From assembly GCF_001429395.1 (NCBI RefSeq), contig NZ_LMJT01000001.1:127335-191334 (forward strand): 64,000 nt of DNA, read 5' to 3'. This DNA is from Allobosea sp. Root381. GTDB lineage: Bacteria; Pseudomonadota; Alphaproteobacteria; Rhizobiales; Beijerinckiaceae. Made by a program: the position numbers and the translations under genes. Below are positions 47,065 to 54,713 of the stretch, piece by piece. The first letter of the stretch is position 1. Every line of letters begins with the position of its first letter. A model generated the notes under the pieces. It made no database searches. It was not told the DNA's origin and worked only from the letters and a program-made list of their open reading frames with translations.

Positions 47065-47838
47065 ATGCGCGTCGGAAATCTGGTTGCCGCCGCCGGGCTC
47101 GCCTGCGGCCTGGCATTGACGGCAGGGCCTGCCTCGGCGGTCGTCGGTGGCCGCGAGGGCGGACCAGCCGCCGGCTCGACGCTGATGGTCCTCAACGCGC
47201 GCGGCGGGGTCTGCACCGGGATCGTGCTGTCGGCACGGGCAATCCTGACCGCCGCCCATTGCGCGTCAGGCGGCACCGACCTGCGCATCCACTGGAAGGA
47301 CGGCTCAGGCGAGCCCGTGCTGTTCGCACCGGCCGCCGTGGTGCTCCATCCCGAGTTCAAGGCCGATGCCGTGGCCTCGCGCCGGCGCTCGATCGATCTC
47401 GCACTACTGCGCCTCGCCGAGCCGCTGCCGGCCCGCTTCACGCCGGCGGCGCTGGTCGGCGGTGAGCCGCCCCGGGCTGGAGCTGCGATTGCGCTGGCCG
47501 GCTATGGCGTATCGCGCGAAGGCGAGGCCCGCAGCACCGGCGTCTATCGCTCCGCGGCCCTCACGGCCGTCGAGCCCTATGGTCCGGGCCGGATCCTGCT
47601 TTGGGCCGCCGACCCGGCAGGCGCCGGCAAGCGCCCCGGCATGGGCGCCTGCCAGGGCGATTCCGGTGGCCCGATGACCGGCGGCGATGGCGGCGTCGTC
47701 GCCGTCACCAGTTGGTCGACCGGGCCAGCCGGCAAGAGCTGCGGCCTCTTGAGCCAGGGCGTTCTGGTCGCGCCACAGCGCGGCTGGATCGACGGCACAC
47801 TCTCGAAATGGGGCGAGGCCGCGTCCTGGCGAAACTGA
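47065..47838 (+). CDS. Secreted trypsin-fold (S1A) serine protease 1
   Basis: A 257-residue protein. The signal peptide ends GPASA, followed directly by VVGGREGG, which mimics the activated N-terminus of trypsin-like enzymes. The catalytic triad is intact: His in LTAAHC, Asp in DLALLRL, Ser in GDSGGP. The S1-pocket position 189 is Gly (GACQGDSGG), so Arg/Lys specificity is not expected. Cysteines are placed for disulphides. A strong GGAGG ribosome site precedes ATG 47065. It lies on the strand opposite to the GTA genes, between capsid and g6, and is followed by a paralogue 72 bases downstream. Confidence 0.9.
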   Translation: MRVGNLVAAAGLACGLALTAGPASAVVGGREGGPAAGSTLMVLNARGGVCTGIVLSARAILTAAHCASGGTDLRIHWKDGSGEPVLFAPAAVVLHPEFKADAVASRRRSIDLALLRLAEPLPARFTPAALVGGEPPRAGAAIALAGYGVSREGEARSTGVYRSAALTAVEPYGPGRILLWAADPAGAGKRPGMGACQGDSGGPMTGGDGGVVAVTSWSTGPAGKSCGLLSQGVLVAPQRGWIDGTLSKWGEAASWRN

Positions 47839-47910
47839 CGCCGACTTAAAAACTGGACTGCAGCGCAACAGCTCATAGATTGGGTCAAGTCCGTGCAGTT
47901 GGTTCGCATC

Positions 47911-48759
47911 ATGAAATCTCGCGCATTCGCCTTCCTTCTCGCCGCCGGCCTTGTCATGGGCGCGTCGCCTGCGGTTGCCGTCATCGGCGGCATGGCCTCG
48001 CAGGACGTGCGCGGGGCGCGGGCCTCGACCTTGCGTGTCGAGACCAGCCGGGGCGAGCTCTGCTCGGGCGCCGTCATCGCGCCGGAACTGGTCCTGACCG
48101 CCGCGCATTGCCTGATGGGCGGCGGCTCGGTCAGCGTGGTCAGCCTCGATCCGCGCTTCCGCACGCGCCGGCACGCCGTCATCGCGGTGCTGCCGCACCC
48201 GACCTTCGTGCCCGGCACCACGCCGCGCACCCAGCCCGGTGCCGATCTCGCCATGCTGCGCCTCTCCGCGCCGCTGCCGTCCGACCTTGAGCCGGTCACG
48301 CTCGGCGGCGGGCTCTGGCAGGGCGAAACGGTGACCATGGCCGGCTTCGGCCTCTCCGTGGAAGACAACAAGAAGACCGCGCGGCGCCTGCGCGAGACCA
48401 AGCTGGTCAATGCCGGCAACTACACCACGCAGAACACGGTCAAGGTCGCGGTCGATATCGAGGCGCGCGGCGAGAAGCCGGGCGCCGGCGCCTGCCGCGG
48501 CGATTCCGGCGGGCCCGTGCTGCGCGGCGACGTGCGCTCGCGGGACCTCGTCGGCATCGTCAGCTGGTCAAGCGGCCCGCTGAACACGCGTGCCCGTCGC
48601 ATCTGCGGCGGTTTCACCGCGATCACTCCGGTCAGCGAATACCGCAGCTGGATCAGCGAGGCCGCGGCGCAGCTGCTGGCGATGGGCCCCAATCCACGCC
48701 CCTTCGCGCAGCCGGAACCGCCGCCGCCCGCAGGCTATAGCTGGTGGTTCTCGCGCTGA
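47911..48759 (+). CDS. Secreted trypsin-fold (S1A) serine protease 2
   Basis: A 282-residue paralogue of the preceding protease. The signal peptide ends SPAVA and is followed by VIGGMASQ, again a trypsin-like mature N-terminus. The triad is His in LTAAHCL, Asp in DLAMLRL and Ser in GDSGGP; position 189 is Gly (GACRGDSGG). It ends with a Pro-rich tail (PFAQPEPPPPAGYSWWFSR) absent from its partner. ATG 47911 is chosen; an in-frame GTG lies 6 codons upstream. It converges with the capsid gene, with a hairpin at 48760-48783 between. Confidence 0.9.
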   Translation: MKSRAFAFLLAAGLVMGASPAVAVIGGMASQDVRGARASTLRVETSRGELCSGAVIAPELVLTAAHCLMGGGSVSVVSLDPRFRTRRHAVIAVLPHPTFVPGTTPRTQPGADLAMLRLSAPLPSDLEPVTLGGGLWQGETVTMAGFGLSVEDNKKTARRLRETKLVNAGNYTTQNTVKVAVDIEARGEKPGAGACRGDSGGPVLRGDVRSRDLVGIVSWSSGPLNTRARRICGGFTAITPVSEYRSWISEAAAQLLAMGPNPRPFAQPEPPPPAGYSWWFSR

Positions 48760-48783
48760 GGACAGGGCGAGACCGCCCCGTCC
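48760..48783. terminator. Hairpin between protease 2 and the capsid gene
   Basis: GGACAGGGCG and CGCCCCGTCC (one mismatch) form a 10-bp stem with a 4-base loop, directly after the protease 2 stop and 30 bases past the capsid stop. No U-tract is present, so termination may be partial. On the minus strand it would reduce read-through from capsid towards g6. Confidence 0.5.
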
Positions 48784-48813
48784 TGCCGCGTCGATCAGGC
48801 CAAGCCGCGCAGC

Positions 48814-50058
48814 TCACACGGCGAATTTCAGGCCCTTGATCGCGGCAAAGTCCTGCACGCCGCCGCCGACGCGCTTGGTCGTGTAGAACAGCACATGCGG
48901 CTTGGCGGAGTAGGGATCGCGCAGGATGCGCACGCCCGCCCGGTCGACCACCAGATAGCCGCGCCGGAAGTCGCCGAAGGCGACCGAGACCGCGTTGTTG
49001 GCGATGGCGGGCATGTCCTCCGCCTCGACGACCGGGAAGCCGAGTAGCGTCGCGGGCGCGCCGACCGAGGCCGGGGGCTGCCAGAGATACTGGCCAGCCG
49101 TGTCCTTGAACTTGCGGATCAGCCCTTGCGTCTTGCGGTTCATCACGAAGGACGCGTTCTGGCGATAACCGGCCTTCAGCGCATAGACCAGATCGACCAG
49201 GATGTCGGAGGGGTGCGAGGCCGCGAAGGCGCCGGCGACACCGGTGTTGAGCACCCCGATATTGCCCCAGCTCCAGCTCGCATCCGCGACATTCGGATAG
49301 GCCAGGAAGCCCTTCGGCTTGTCGACACCGTCGCCGTTGACGAAGGCAGCGCCCTCCTGCTCGGCGAAGGCGCTCTCGACCTCCTCGGCGATCCACTGGT
49401 CGATATTGACGATGGCGTCGTCGAGCAGGGTCTGCGTCGCCGCCGGCATGGCGTAGAGCTCCATCGCCGGGAAGGAGAGCTCGGCCAGCGTCGGCGAGCC
49501 GGTCTGCGGACGGGCCGCCGCCTCCGCGACCCAGCCCGCCGCGGGGCCGGTGGTGGAGTAGGCCTTCTTGTAGGTCCCGGAGGAGATCGTCCTGACGGTC
49601 GCGATGGCGCGGATCGGCGAGACCGTCGCCAGGCGGCGCAGGATCTCGCTCTCGACGCCGGACGGCGCGAGATAGCCGCCATCCGGCCCCGAGCCGGCAG
49701 ACAGCGCCTTGCCCTCGAGCCGCTTCAGGCCGCCGGCTTCGCCGCTGCGGATATAGGCGGCGAAGGCGGCCTTGTGCTCGCCGACCAGCGCATCACGCGG
49801 CTCGTCGCGGCCGAGCGCCGGCCGGCTGCGATCGAGCGTCAGGCGGTCGATGCGGCGCATCGCATCGTCGAGCGCGGCATCCATCCGCGCCATCTTCTCC
49901 TCGGTCAGCGGGTCGACGCCGCGGCGGGTCTCGATCTCGGCCAGCCTTTCGTCATTGCTGACGCGATAGCTTTCCAGCGTGTAGCGCAGGTCGTCGAAGG
50001 CCAGCGACAGGTCGGCACCGGCCGCCTTGGTCTCGGGAGCGTGGTTCGCAATGGTCAT
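48814..50058 (-). CDS. GTA major capsid protein (HK97 fold; RcGTA g5 type)
   Basis: A 414-residue capsid protein. A helical N-terminal scaffold-like region (about 20-75, LAFDDLRYTLESYRVSNDER) precedes the HK97 core (SGPDGGYLAPSGVESEILRR, VSPIRAIATVRTISSGTYKK, INIDQWIAEEVESAFAEQEG-like block). Processing by the g4-type protease would remove the N-terminal region (known for RcGTA). It is followed, against the usual order, by the two opposite-strand proteases instead of g6. Confidence 0.95.
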   Translation of the reverse strand: MTIANHAPETKAAGADLSLAFDDLRYTLESYRVSNDERLAEIETRRGVDPLTEEKMARMDAALDDAMRRIDRLTLDRSRPALGRDEPRDALVGEHKAAFAAYIRSGEAGGLKRLEGKALSAGSGPDGGYLAPSGVESEILRRLATVSPIRAIATVRTISSGTYKKAYSTTGPAAGWVAEAAARPQTGSPTLAELSFPAMELYAMPAATQTLLDDAIVNIDQWIAEEVESAFAEQEGAAFVNGDGVDKPKGFLAYPNVADASWSWGNIGVLNTGVAGAFAASHPSDILVDLVYALKAGYRQNASFVMNRKTQGLIRKFKDTAGQYLWQPPASVGAPATLLGFPVVEAEDMPAIANNAVSVAFGDFRRGYLVVDRAGVRILRDPYSAKPHVLFYTTKRVGGGVQDFAAIKGLKFAV

Positions 50059-50082
50059 GGTCTTTCCTCGGGTGGGTCGGTT

Positions 50083-50619
50083 TCAAAGCGGGGCGAAGGC
50101 GGGTTGGGCGCAGCTCGGCGCACCGCACAGCGCCTTCACGGCGGAGACGCGGGCTTGTGGCAGCATCGGGAAGGTGACGATCGAGATTTCCCAGAGGTCG
50201 ATGCGCTCGAGCCGGCGCAGGCCGCTGCGCGGCTCCGTGCGCGCCTTTTCGGAGCGGAATCCGATCGAGAGTCCGTCGATCGCGCCTTCCCGCATCAGGG
50301 CGTGGATTTCGCGGGCCCGCGCCACCGCCAGCGAGAGCTGGCCGCGCACGAAGAGCCCGCGGCCATCCTCTCCGAGCGCGATCCAGCGGCCGATCGGCTC
50401 GGCCGGATCGTGCTGCCAGAGCAGCTTGACGCCGGCCGGGCCGCGCCGGGCGAGGCTCTCGCGGAAAGCGCCGGGCTCGACGAGGTCCTTGCCGAGATCG
50501 GCGATGCCGAAGAGGCTGGCATAGCCCTCGAACTGGCCGTCGGGCCTGACATGCGCCGGCGGCAGGGCCAGGAACTTGGCTTCGCGCGCAAAGGGGCCGT
50601 TCGATGGAGCAACTCTCAT
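50083..50619 (-). CDS. GTA prohead maturation protease (RcGTA g4 type)
   Basis: A 178-residue HK97-family prohead protease (U35). The start MRVAPSNGPFAREAKFLALP is at ATG 50619. Catalytic His is in KLLWQHDPAEPIGRW and Ser in DGLSIGFRSEKAR, with EISIVTFPMLPQA as the usual end block. It processes the capsid protein encoded next. It overlaps the small upstream frame by 4 bases. Confidence 0.93.
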   Translation of the reverse strand: MRVAPSNGPFAREAKFLALPPAHVRPDGQFEGYASLFGIADLGKDLVEPGAFRESLARRGPAGVKLLWQHDPAEPIGRWIALGEDGRGLFVRGQLSLAVARAREIHALMREGAIDGLSIGFRSEKARTEPRSGLRRLERIDLWEISIVTFPMLPQARVSAVKALCGAPSCAQPAFAPL

Positions 50620-50810
50620 CGGCCGCCCTCCGCGCCCCGCTCCGTCCCGGCCTTGGCGCTGTGGCCGGCGCCGCCCTCCAGCCTTGCGAGGTTGCGGACG
50701 AAGCGGCCGAAGGTCTCCGCCTGAGCCGCGCCGCGCGGCGGCTTCGGCATTTGCGCTCGCCCGGTCCCGCCGGATGGCGAAGACGGCTTCTTCTCTCCGG
50801 AACGCGTCAT
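50616..50810 (-). CDS. Small basic protein between GTA g3.5- and g4-like genes
   Basis: A 64-residue protein (MTRSGEKKPSSPSGG...) rich in Gly, Lys, Arg and Pro with a short amphipathic patch (AETFGRFVRNLARLEGG). It overlaps both neighbours by exactly 4 bases (ATGA), which strongly supports expression. No known family was recognised. It could be a scaffold or assembly factor, or a regulator of capsid protease translation. Confidence 0.65.
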   Translation of the reverse strand: MTRSGEKKPSSPSGGTGRAQMPKPPRGAAQAETFGRFVRNLARLEGGAGHSAKAGTERGAEGGR

Positions 50811-51007
50811 GTCTGGTCCCCCTCATGGCGGGCGTTGAAGCGATTGAGTTCGCGCACGAATTCGTCTAAGCGCCGATTGGCCGCAGTGAGTTCGCGCAGC
50901 ACGAAATGGGCGAAGCCGGAGGCGCAGGCCGCCCAGAGCAGCAGGCCGAGATGGCCGACATCGGCGCGGCCGATGAAGGCGCCGACGATCTGTTCGAGCA
51001 GGTTCAT
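50807..51007 (-). CDS. GTA small membrane-associated protein (RcGTA g3.5 type position)
   Basis: A 66-residue protein starting MNLLEQIVGAFIGRADVGHL with a hydrophobic helix (GHLGLLLWAACASGFAHFVL) and a charged tail (RELTAANRRLDEFVRELNRF). It occupies the position of orf g3.5 between portal and protease genes. It overlaps the portal stop and the next start by 4 bases each. Function unknown. Confidence 0.78.
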   Translation of the reverse strand: MNLLEQIVGAFIGRADVGHLGLLLWAACASGFAHFVLRELTAANRRLDEFVRELNRFNARHEGDQT

Positions 51008-52188
51008 GAGATCCCTCCTCCGCCTGTGGGGGCGCGGCCATAGCCGACCGCCTCGCGTTTCTCGTCCTCGCTGAGGAAGCCCGCGGCCGAGAGCCGGCGC
51101 CAAAGCGATTCCCGCTCCTCGGACAGCGCCTCGATGGCGTCGAGGTCGGGCTCGAGCGTGAGATCGTCGCCGAAGGCGGGCCCGAGCCATTGCGCCAGCG
51201 ACTGCGCGGTCCGCCGCACCAGCGGGATCGCGGTCTGGCGCCAAAAGGCGCGGTTCGCCTCGACGAAATTCGCGTGGGTATTGTCGCCCGGCAGGCCGAG
51301 CAGTAGCGGCGGTACGCCGAATGCGAGCGCGATCTCGCGCGCGGCCACTCCCTTGGCGGCGACGAAGTCGAGCTCGGCCGGGGTCAGCGAGAGCGGCTTC
51401 CAGTCGAGCCCGCCTTCGAGCAGGAGCGGCCGGCCGGCATTGCGCGCGCCCTGGAAACCGTCCTCCAGCTCCTGCTTCAGCCGCTCGAACTGGGCGTCGC
51501 TGAGGCTCGCCCCGTCCGGCCCGTCATAGACCAGCGCGCCGGAAGGCCTCGCAGCATTGTCGAGCAGGGCCTTGTGCCAGGCGCTGGCGGCGTTGTGGAT
51601 GTCGAGCGAGCAGGCCGCCGCCTCGATCGGCGACAGGCCGTAATGGTCGTCGACCGGATGAAAGAGGGTCAGGTGCAGGATCGGCGGGACGCCGCCCTCG
51701 TCCTGCCGGAAGCGGATCGTCTCGCCGCCGACAGTGTAGTCATAAGCCTCCGGCCAGCCGTCGCGGCCGGGCACGATCCGCATCCGGTCCGGCCGCAGCG
51801 CATAGAGTTCGCGCGGCTCGCGGCCGGCACTGGCCGCCTCGACATAGGCGTTGCCGGCGACCAGCAGGTGGCCGAACAGCATCTCGCGGAAGGCGATGCC
51901 GCCCTGGCGCGGATTGGGCCGGTCGATCAGAGCGAGCGCCGGATGCTCCGGCATCTCCCGCGCGCCGACCTTGGCTATAAGCGGCGTCTGCGCCGCGGCC
52001 TCCGCGATCAGGCGGACGCAGCGATGCACGACCGGGTTGCGCTCATAGCCCTCGCGGGCCAGCGCCGCATAGTCGCGCGGCGTCCAAACAGCCCGCCCGG
52101 CCTCGTGCAGCGCGATCAGCGGCCCGACGCGCGAGCGCTTGCGTTCCGGCGCGGCGAGGCCGCGCAGGTGGCGTAGAAGATTGAGCAT
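51004..52188 (-). CDS. GTA portal protein (HK97 family; RcGTA g3 type)
   Basis: A 394-residue portal. The start MLNLLRHLRGLAAPERKRSR is followed by YERNPVVHRCVRLIAEAAAQ, the usual first portal helix. The crown/clip region has LHLTLFHPVDDHYGLSPIEA, and VPPLLLGLPGDNTHANFVEA is a signature of this portal family. Twelve copies should form the DNA channel. It starts at ATG 52188, 133 bases after the terminase stop; that gap holds palindromic elements. Confidence 0.95.
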   Translation of the reverse strand: MLNLLRHLRGLAAPERKRSRVGPLIALHEAGRAVWTPRDYAALAREGYERNPVVHRCVRLIAEAAAQTPLIAKVGAREMPEHPALALIDRPNPRQGGIAFREMLFGHLLVAGNAYVEAASAGREPRELYALRPDRMRIVPGRDGWPEAYDYTVGGETIRFRQDEGGVPPILHLTLFHPVDDHYGLSPIEAAACSLDIHNAASAWHKALLDNAARPSGALVYDGPDGASLSDAQFERLKQELEDGFQGARNAGRPLLLEGGLDWKPLSLTPAELDFVAAKGVAAREIALAFGVPPLLLGLPGDNTHANFVEANRAFWRQTAIPLVRRTAQSLAQWLGPAFGDDLTLEPDLDAIEALSEERESLWRRLSAAGFLSEDEKREAVGYGRAPTGGGGIS

Positions 52189-52228
52189 GGTTGTCTCGCT
52201 GTTGAGGCGTCGTGTTCGCTGGGCCGTC

Positions 52229-52319
52229 ATGGTCGGGCGTGACCCGACCATCTTTGAAACCAGTGCATTCTCGTCCTGAGGTTCTCGGGTCTGCGCTTCG
52301 CTTCGTCCGAGAATGACGT
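52229..52319. repeat. Palindromic elements in the terminase-portal gap
   Basis: ATGGTCGGG/CCCGACCAT (52229-52251) is a perfect 9-bp stem with a 5-base loop. A second pair CATTCTCG/CGAGAATG spans about 52264-52317. They fill the only sizeable gap in the left half of the GTA operon. They look like mobile extragenic palindromes and may lower read-through from terminase to the structural genes. Confidence 0.6.
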
Positions 52320-52321
52320 GT

Positions 52322-53641
52322 CTAAATCCCCCTCACCCGCGGCCGGGCCTTCGGGCCAAGCATCAGATGGGTCAGGGCCCAGACCAGCGCATCGAGCCGG
52401 TCGGGCGAGCGGCCGGAACTCAGCCCGCCCGGCCCGAAATCGCACATCTCGTCTTCCAGCGCCGGGAAGGCGCCTGCATGGCGCACCCTCCCCTGCGCAT
52501 AGAGTGCAGCCACCGGCTCGGCCCTGAGATATTTGCCCCGCGTCGCCCTGACCGCCGTCACCGGCACGCCCGGATCGACCTCGCGGATGACGGAGGTCGC
52601 CATCTCGCCGCCCTGGTTGACCTCCACGACGAGCGCATCGGCCTCGAAGCGCCGGTGGAGCGCGACGGCCTTCTGCGCCCATTCATGCGGGCGGGCGCCG
52701 GAAACCGTGCCGTCTTCCAGCACATGCCCGATGCCGTCGCGGTCGATGCCGGCGACGAGCAGGCCGCAGGAATCCGCGCGTTGCGAGGACGATGCCGGCG
52801 GATCGACCGCGACGACGATCCGCGCAAGGGCCGGCGCCTCGGCTTCGCGACAATCCTCGATCATGGCACGGGTCCAGAGCGCATCGGCGCTCTCCTCGAC
52901 CAGCTCGCCGTCGATCTCCTGCCGGCCGAGCCGCGTGCCGCCATAGGTTTCCTGGATGCTGCGGACGAACTCCGCCGCGAGGTGGAGGCGGTTGGCATGG
53001 GTCGTCGCCCGGCTAATCTTCACCTGCGGATCGGCCAGCAGGCGCTTGATCAGGGGCACCGGGCGCGGCGTGGTCGTCACGATCTGGCGCGGTCGCTCGC
53101 CGAGACGCAGCCCGAATTGCAGCATGTCCCAGCACTCCTGAAGGTTCGGCCATTTGGCCAGTTCGTCGGACCAGGCGGCACCGAATTGCGGGCCGCGCAG
53201 TGCCTCGGGGTCCTCGGCCGAGAAGGTTTGGGCGATCACCCCATTGGCCCAGCGCAGCTGCCGCCGCGACGGCGACCAATCGGGCCGCTCCCATCTGCTA
53301 TGGATTGCGAGCAGCCCGGAGACGCCCTCGATCATCACGTCCCGCACCTGCCCTTGCGTCTCGCCGACGAGGGCAATGCGCTCGACCGCCTTATCGGAAT
53401 AAGGTGGCTCGCCCAGCGCCATGCCCTTGACCCATTCGGCGCCGGTGCGCGTCTTGCCTGCACCGCGCCCGCCGAGCACAAGCCAGATCGGCATCTGCGG
53501 CGGCTCACTCAGGCGCTGGTCGATGCGGCCGAAAAGCCCCCAGAGCTCACCCAGGATCGTCACCAGATCAGGCGGAAACTCCGGATCCAGGAGGCAATGC
53601 TTCGGAATGAGCCTCGCCCAGCTCGCGGTCGGCAATCGCAT
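52322..53641 (-). CDS. GTA terminase large subunit (RcGTA g2 type)
   Basis: About 439 residues from ATG 53641 (MRLPTASWARLIPKHCLL). The ATPase domain has Walker A in LVLGGRGAGKTRTGAEW and Walker B with catalytic Glu in GAAWSDELAKWPN. The nuclease domain begins ARIVVAVDPPASSSQRADSC. It packages DNA by headful; in GTAs this is random host DNA. The frame is open further upstream to ATGs at 53710/53707, preceded by AAGG, which would add 23 residues. Either way it overlaps the g1-like gene by at least 74 bases. Confidence 0.93.
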   Translation of the reverse strand: MRLPTASWARLIPKHCLLDPEFPPDLVTILGELWGLFGRIDQRLSEPPQMPIWLVLGGRGAGKTRTGAEWVKGMALGEPPYSDKAVERIALVGETQGQVRDVMIEGVSGLLAIHSRWERPDWSPSRRQLRWANGVIAQTFSAEDPEALRGPQFGAAWSDELAKWPNLQECWDMLQFGLRLGERPRQIVTTTPRPVPLIKRLLADPQVKISRATTHANRLHLAAEFVRSIQETYGGTRLGRQEIDGELVEESADALWTRAMIEDCREAEAPALARIVVAVDPPASSSQRADSCGLLVAGIDRDGIGHVLEDGTVSGARPHEWAQKAVALHRRFEADALVVEVNQGGEMATSVIREVDPGVPVTAVRATRGKYLRAEPVAALYAQGRVRHAGAFPALEDEMCDFGPGGLSSGRSPDRLDALVWALTHLMLGPKARPRVRGI

Positions 53642-53972
53642 CAAGACGTCGTGCAAGCTCCTTTCGAAGCTCGGCGGCGTAGCGCAATCCAGCGGCAGGA
53701 TCGGCATCATCGGTCGCCTTGTTCTCCCGGGTAGCGGTCGCCCCTTCCAGTGCGACCAGCTCGCGCACGGTGCGGGCCAGCACCGCCAGCGCCTTGGCGT
53801 CGGCCTCGCTCGCAGCAGCGCCGGCCGGCAGCCCGTCGAGCCGCGCCTCATGGGCATCGAGCTGGCGCTTGGCGGCGCGCCAGAGCTTCGTCACCACCGC
53901 CTTGCGGCCGACAGGCAAACGCTTTCCCTTCGCGACCGGCAGCGCCGGCGCGTCGTCTTCGTCATCGGTCAT
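53568..53972 (-). CDS. GTA small terminase-like protein (RcGTA g1 type)
   Basis: A 134-residue protein starting MTDDEDDAPALPVAKGKRLP with a basic helical region (VVTKLWRAAKRQLDAHEARL) and long helices (AKALAVLARTVRELVALEGA, AAELRKELARRLDAIADREL). Position, size and composition match g1, shown in RcGTA to be a small terminase. A good GGGAGA ribosome site precedes ATG 53972. It is the first GTA gene, downstream of the promoter at 54062-54090. Confidence 0.85.
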   Translation of the reverse strand: MTDDEDDAPALPVAKGKRLPVGRKAVVTKLWRAAKRQLDAHEARLDGLPAGAAASEADAKALAVLARTVRELVALEGATATRENKATDDADPAAGLRYAAELRKELARRLDAIADRELGEAHSEALPPGSGVSA

Positions 53973-53998
53973 GGATTTCTCCCGTGCCGGACATGCGA

Positions 53999-54027
53999 AA
54001 GCCGCCGGCTGGTGGGCGCGGCGGCTT
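53999..54027 (-). promoter_or_regulatory. Leader hairpin upstream of GTA g1
   Basis: AAGCCGCC and GGCGGCTT form a perfect 8-bp stem with a 13-base loop in the predicted 5' leader of the GTA transcript, 26 bases before the g1 start. In RNA it could serve as attenuator or stability element. The downstream U-run is short. Confidence 0.5.
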
Positions 54028-54061
54028 GGCTCGTCTGGTCACACTTCGTGAGCGTTCCTGT

Positions 54062-54090
54062 TGTCTAGCCGATCAGCGTGACGATGTCAA
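54062..54090 (-). promoter_or_regulatory. Sigma-70-type promoter candidate for the GTA cluster
   Basis: On the minus strand TTGACA (54085-54090) and TAGACA (54062-54067) are separated by exactly 17 bases. The -35 is a perfect consensus and the -10 is a 4-of-6 match. It lies 90 bases before g1 and just after the LOG-family gene. No full CtrA box was seen in this gap. Confidence 0.6.
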
Positions 54091-54131
54091 GGATAAAATT
54101 CCTATGATCGACAACGCAGCGCCGGAGAGCG

Positions 54132-54713
54132 TCAGACCTCTTCCTTCTCGACCCATTTGTAGGTCGCGGCCGGGACATATTGCTCCATGCGGTCGAGCAG
54201 GGTCGCCGGCTCGGTATCGGTGATCGCCATGGCGCGGTGGGCCTGTTTCAGGAAGCCGGCCTCCACCGTGTTGTCGAGGAAGCTCGCCAGCGGGTCGTAG
54301 AAGCCCGCGACGTTCAGGAAGGCCAGCGGCTTCTCATGGATGCCGAGCTGGCCCCAGGTCCAGATCTCGAACAGCTCCTCGAAGGTGCCGATCCCGCCGG
54401 GCATCGCGATGAAGCCCTCGGACAGCTCGGCCATCCGCGCCTTGCGGATATGCATGGTCTCGACGACTTCGAGCCGGGTCAGCCCGTGATGGCCGACCTC
54501 CTTCTCGCGCAGGGCGCGGGGGATGATGCCGTGGACCTCGCCGCCGGCCGCCAGTGCCGCGTCGGCGACGATGCCCATCAGCCCGACGGCGCCGCCGCCA
54601 TAGACCAGCACCATGCCGCGGCGCGCGATCTCTCCCCCCATCGCGCGGGCCGCGGCTGCATAGACGGGATCATTTCCGGGGTTGGAGCCGCAGAAGACAC
54701 AGACGGATTTCAT
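54132..54713 (-). CDS. LOG-family protein (TIGR00730, Rossmann fold)
   Basis: A 193-residue protein starting [20 protein letters not shown]. It carries the LOG signature [12 protein letters not shown] plus [11 protein letters not shown]. Family members hydrolyse cytokinin riboside or nucleoside 5'-monophosphates to free base and ribose phosphate. The start overlaps the stop of the M20 peptidase gene by 4 bases (ATGA). It is the last gene upstream of the GTA promoter region. Confidence 0.92.
   Translation of the reverse strand: MKSVCVFCGSNPGNDPVYAAAARAMGGEIARRGMVLVYGGGAVGLMGIVADAALAAGGEVHGIIPRALREKEVGHHGLTRLEVVETMHIRKARMAELSEGFIAMPGGIGTFEELFEIWTWGQLGIHEKPLAFLNVAGFYDPLASFLDNTVEAGFLKQAHRAMAITDTEPATLLDRMEQYVPAATYKWVEKEEV

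Noticed and set aside
49126..50724. A 532-residue frame antisense to capsid and prohead protease
   Set aside because: Shadow frame with no domain; the minus-strand genes are complete and conserved.
38117..53972. Interpretation of the phage-like cluster as a prophage
   Set aside because: No integrase, repressor, replication or lysis genes, no att-like duplication seen; gene order matches RcGTA exactly.
54068..54131. Search for a CtrA box (TTAA-N7-TTAA) upstream of GTA g1
   Set aside because: No full or near match was found in the gap; only a sigma-70-like promoter was visible.
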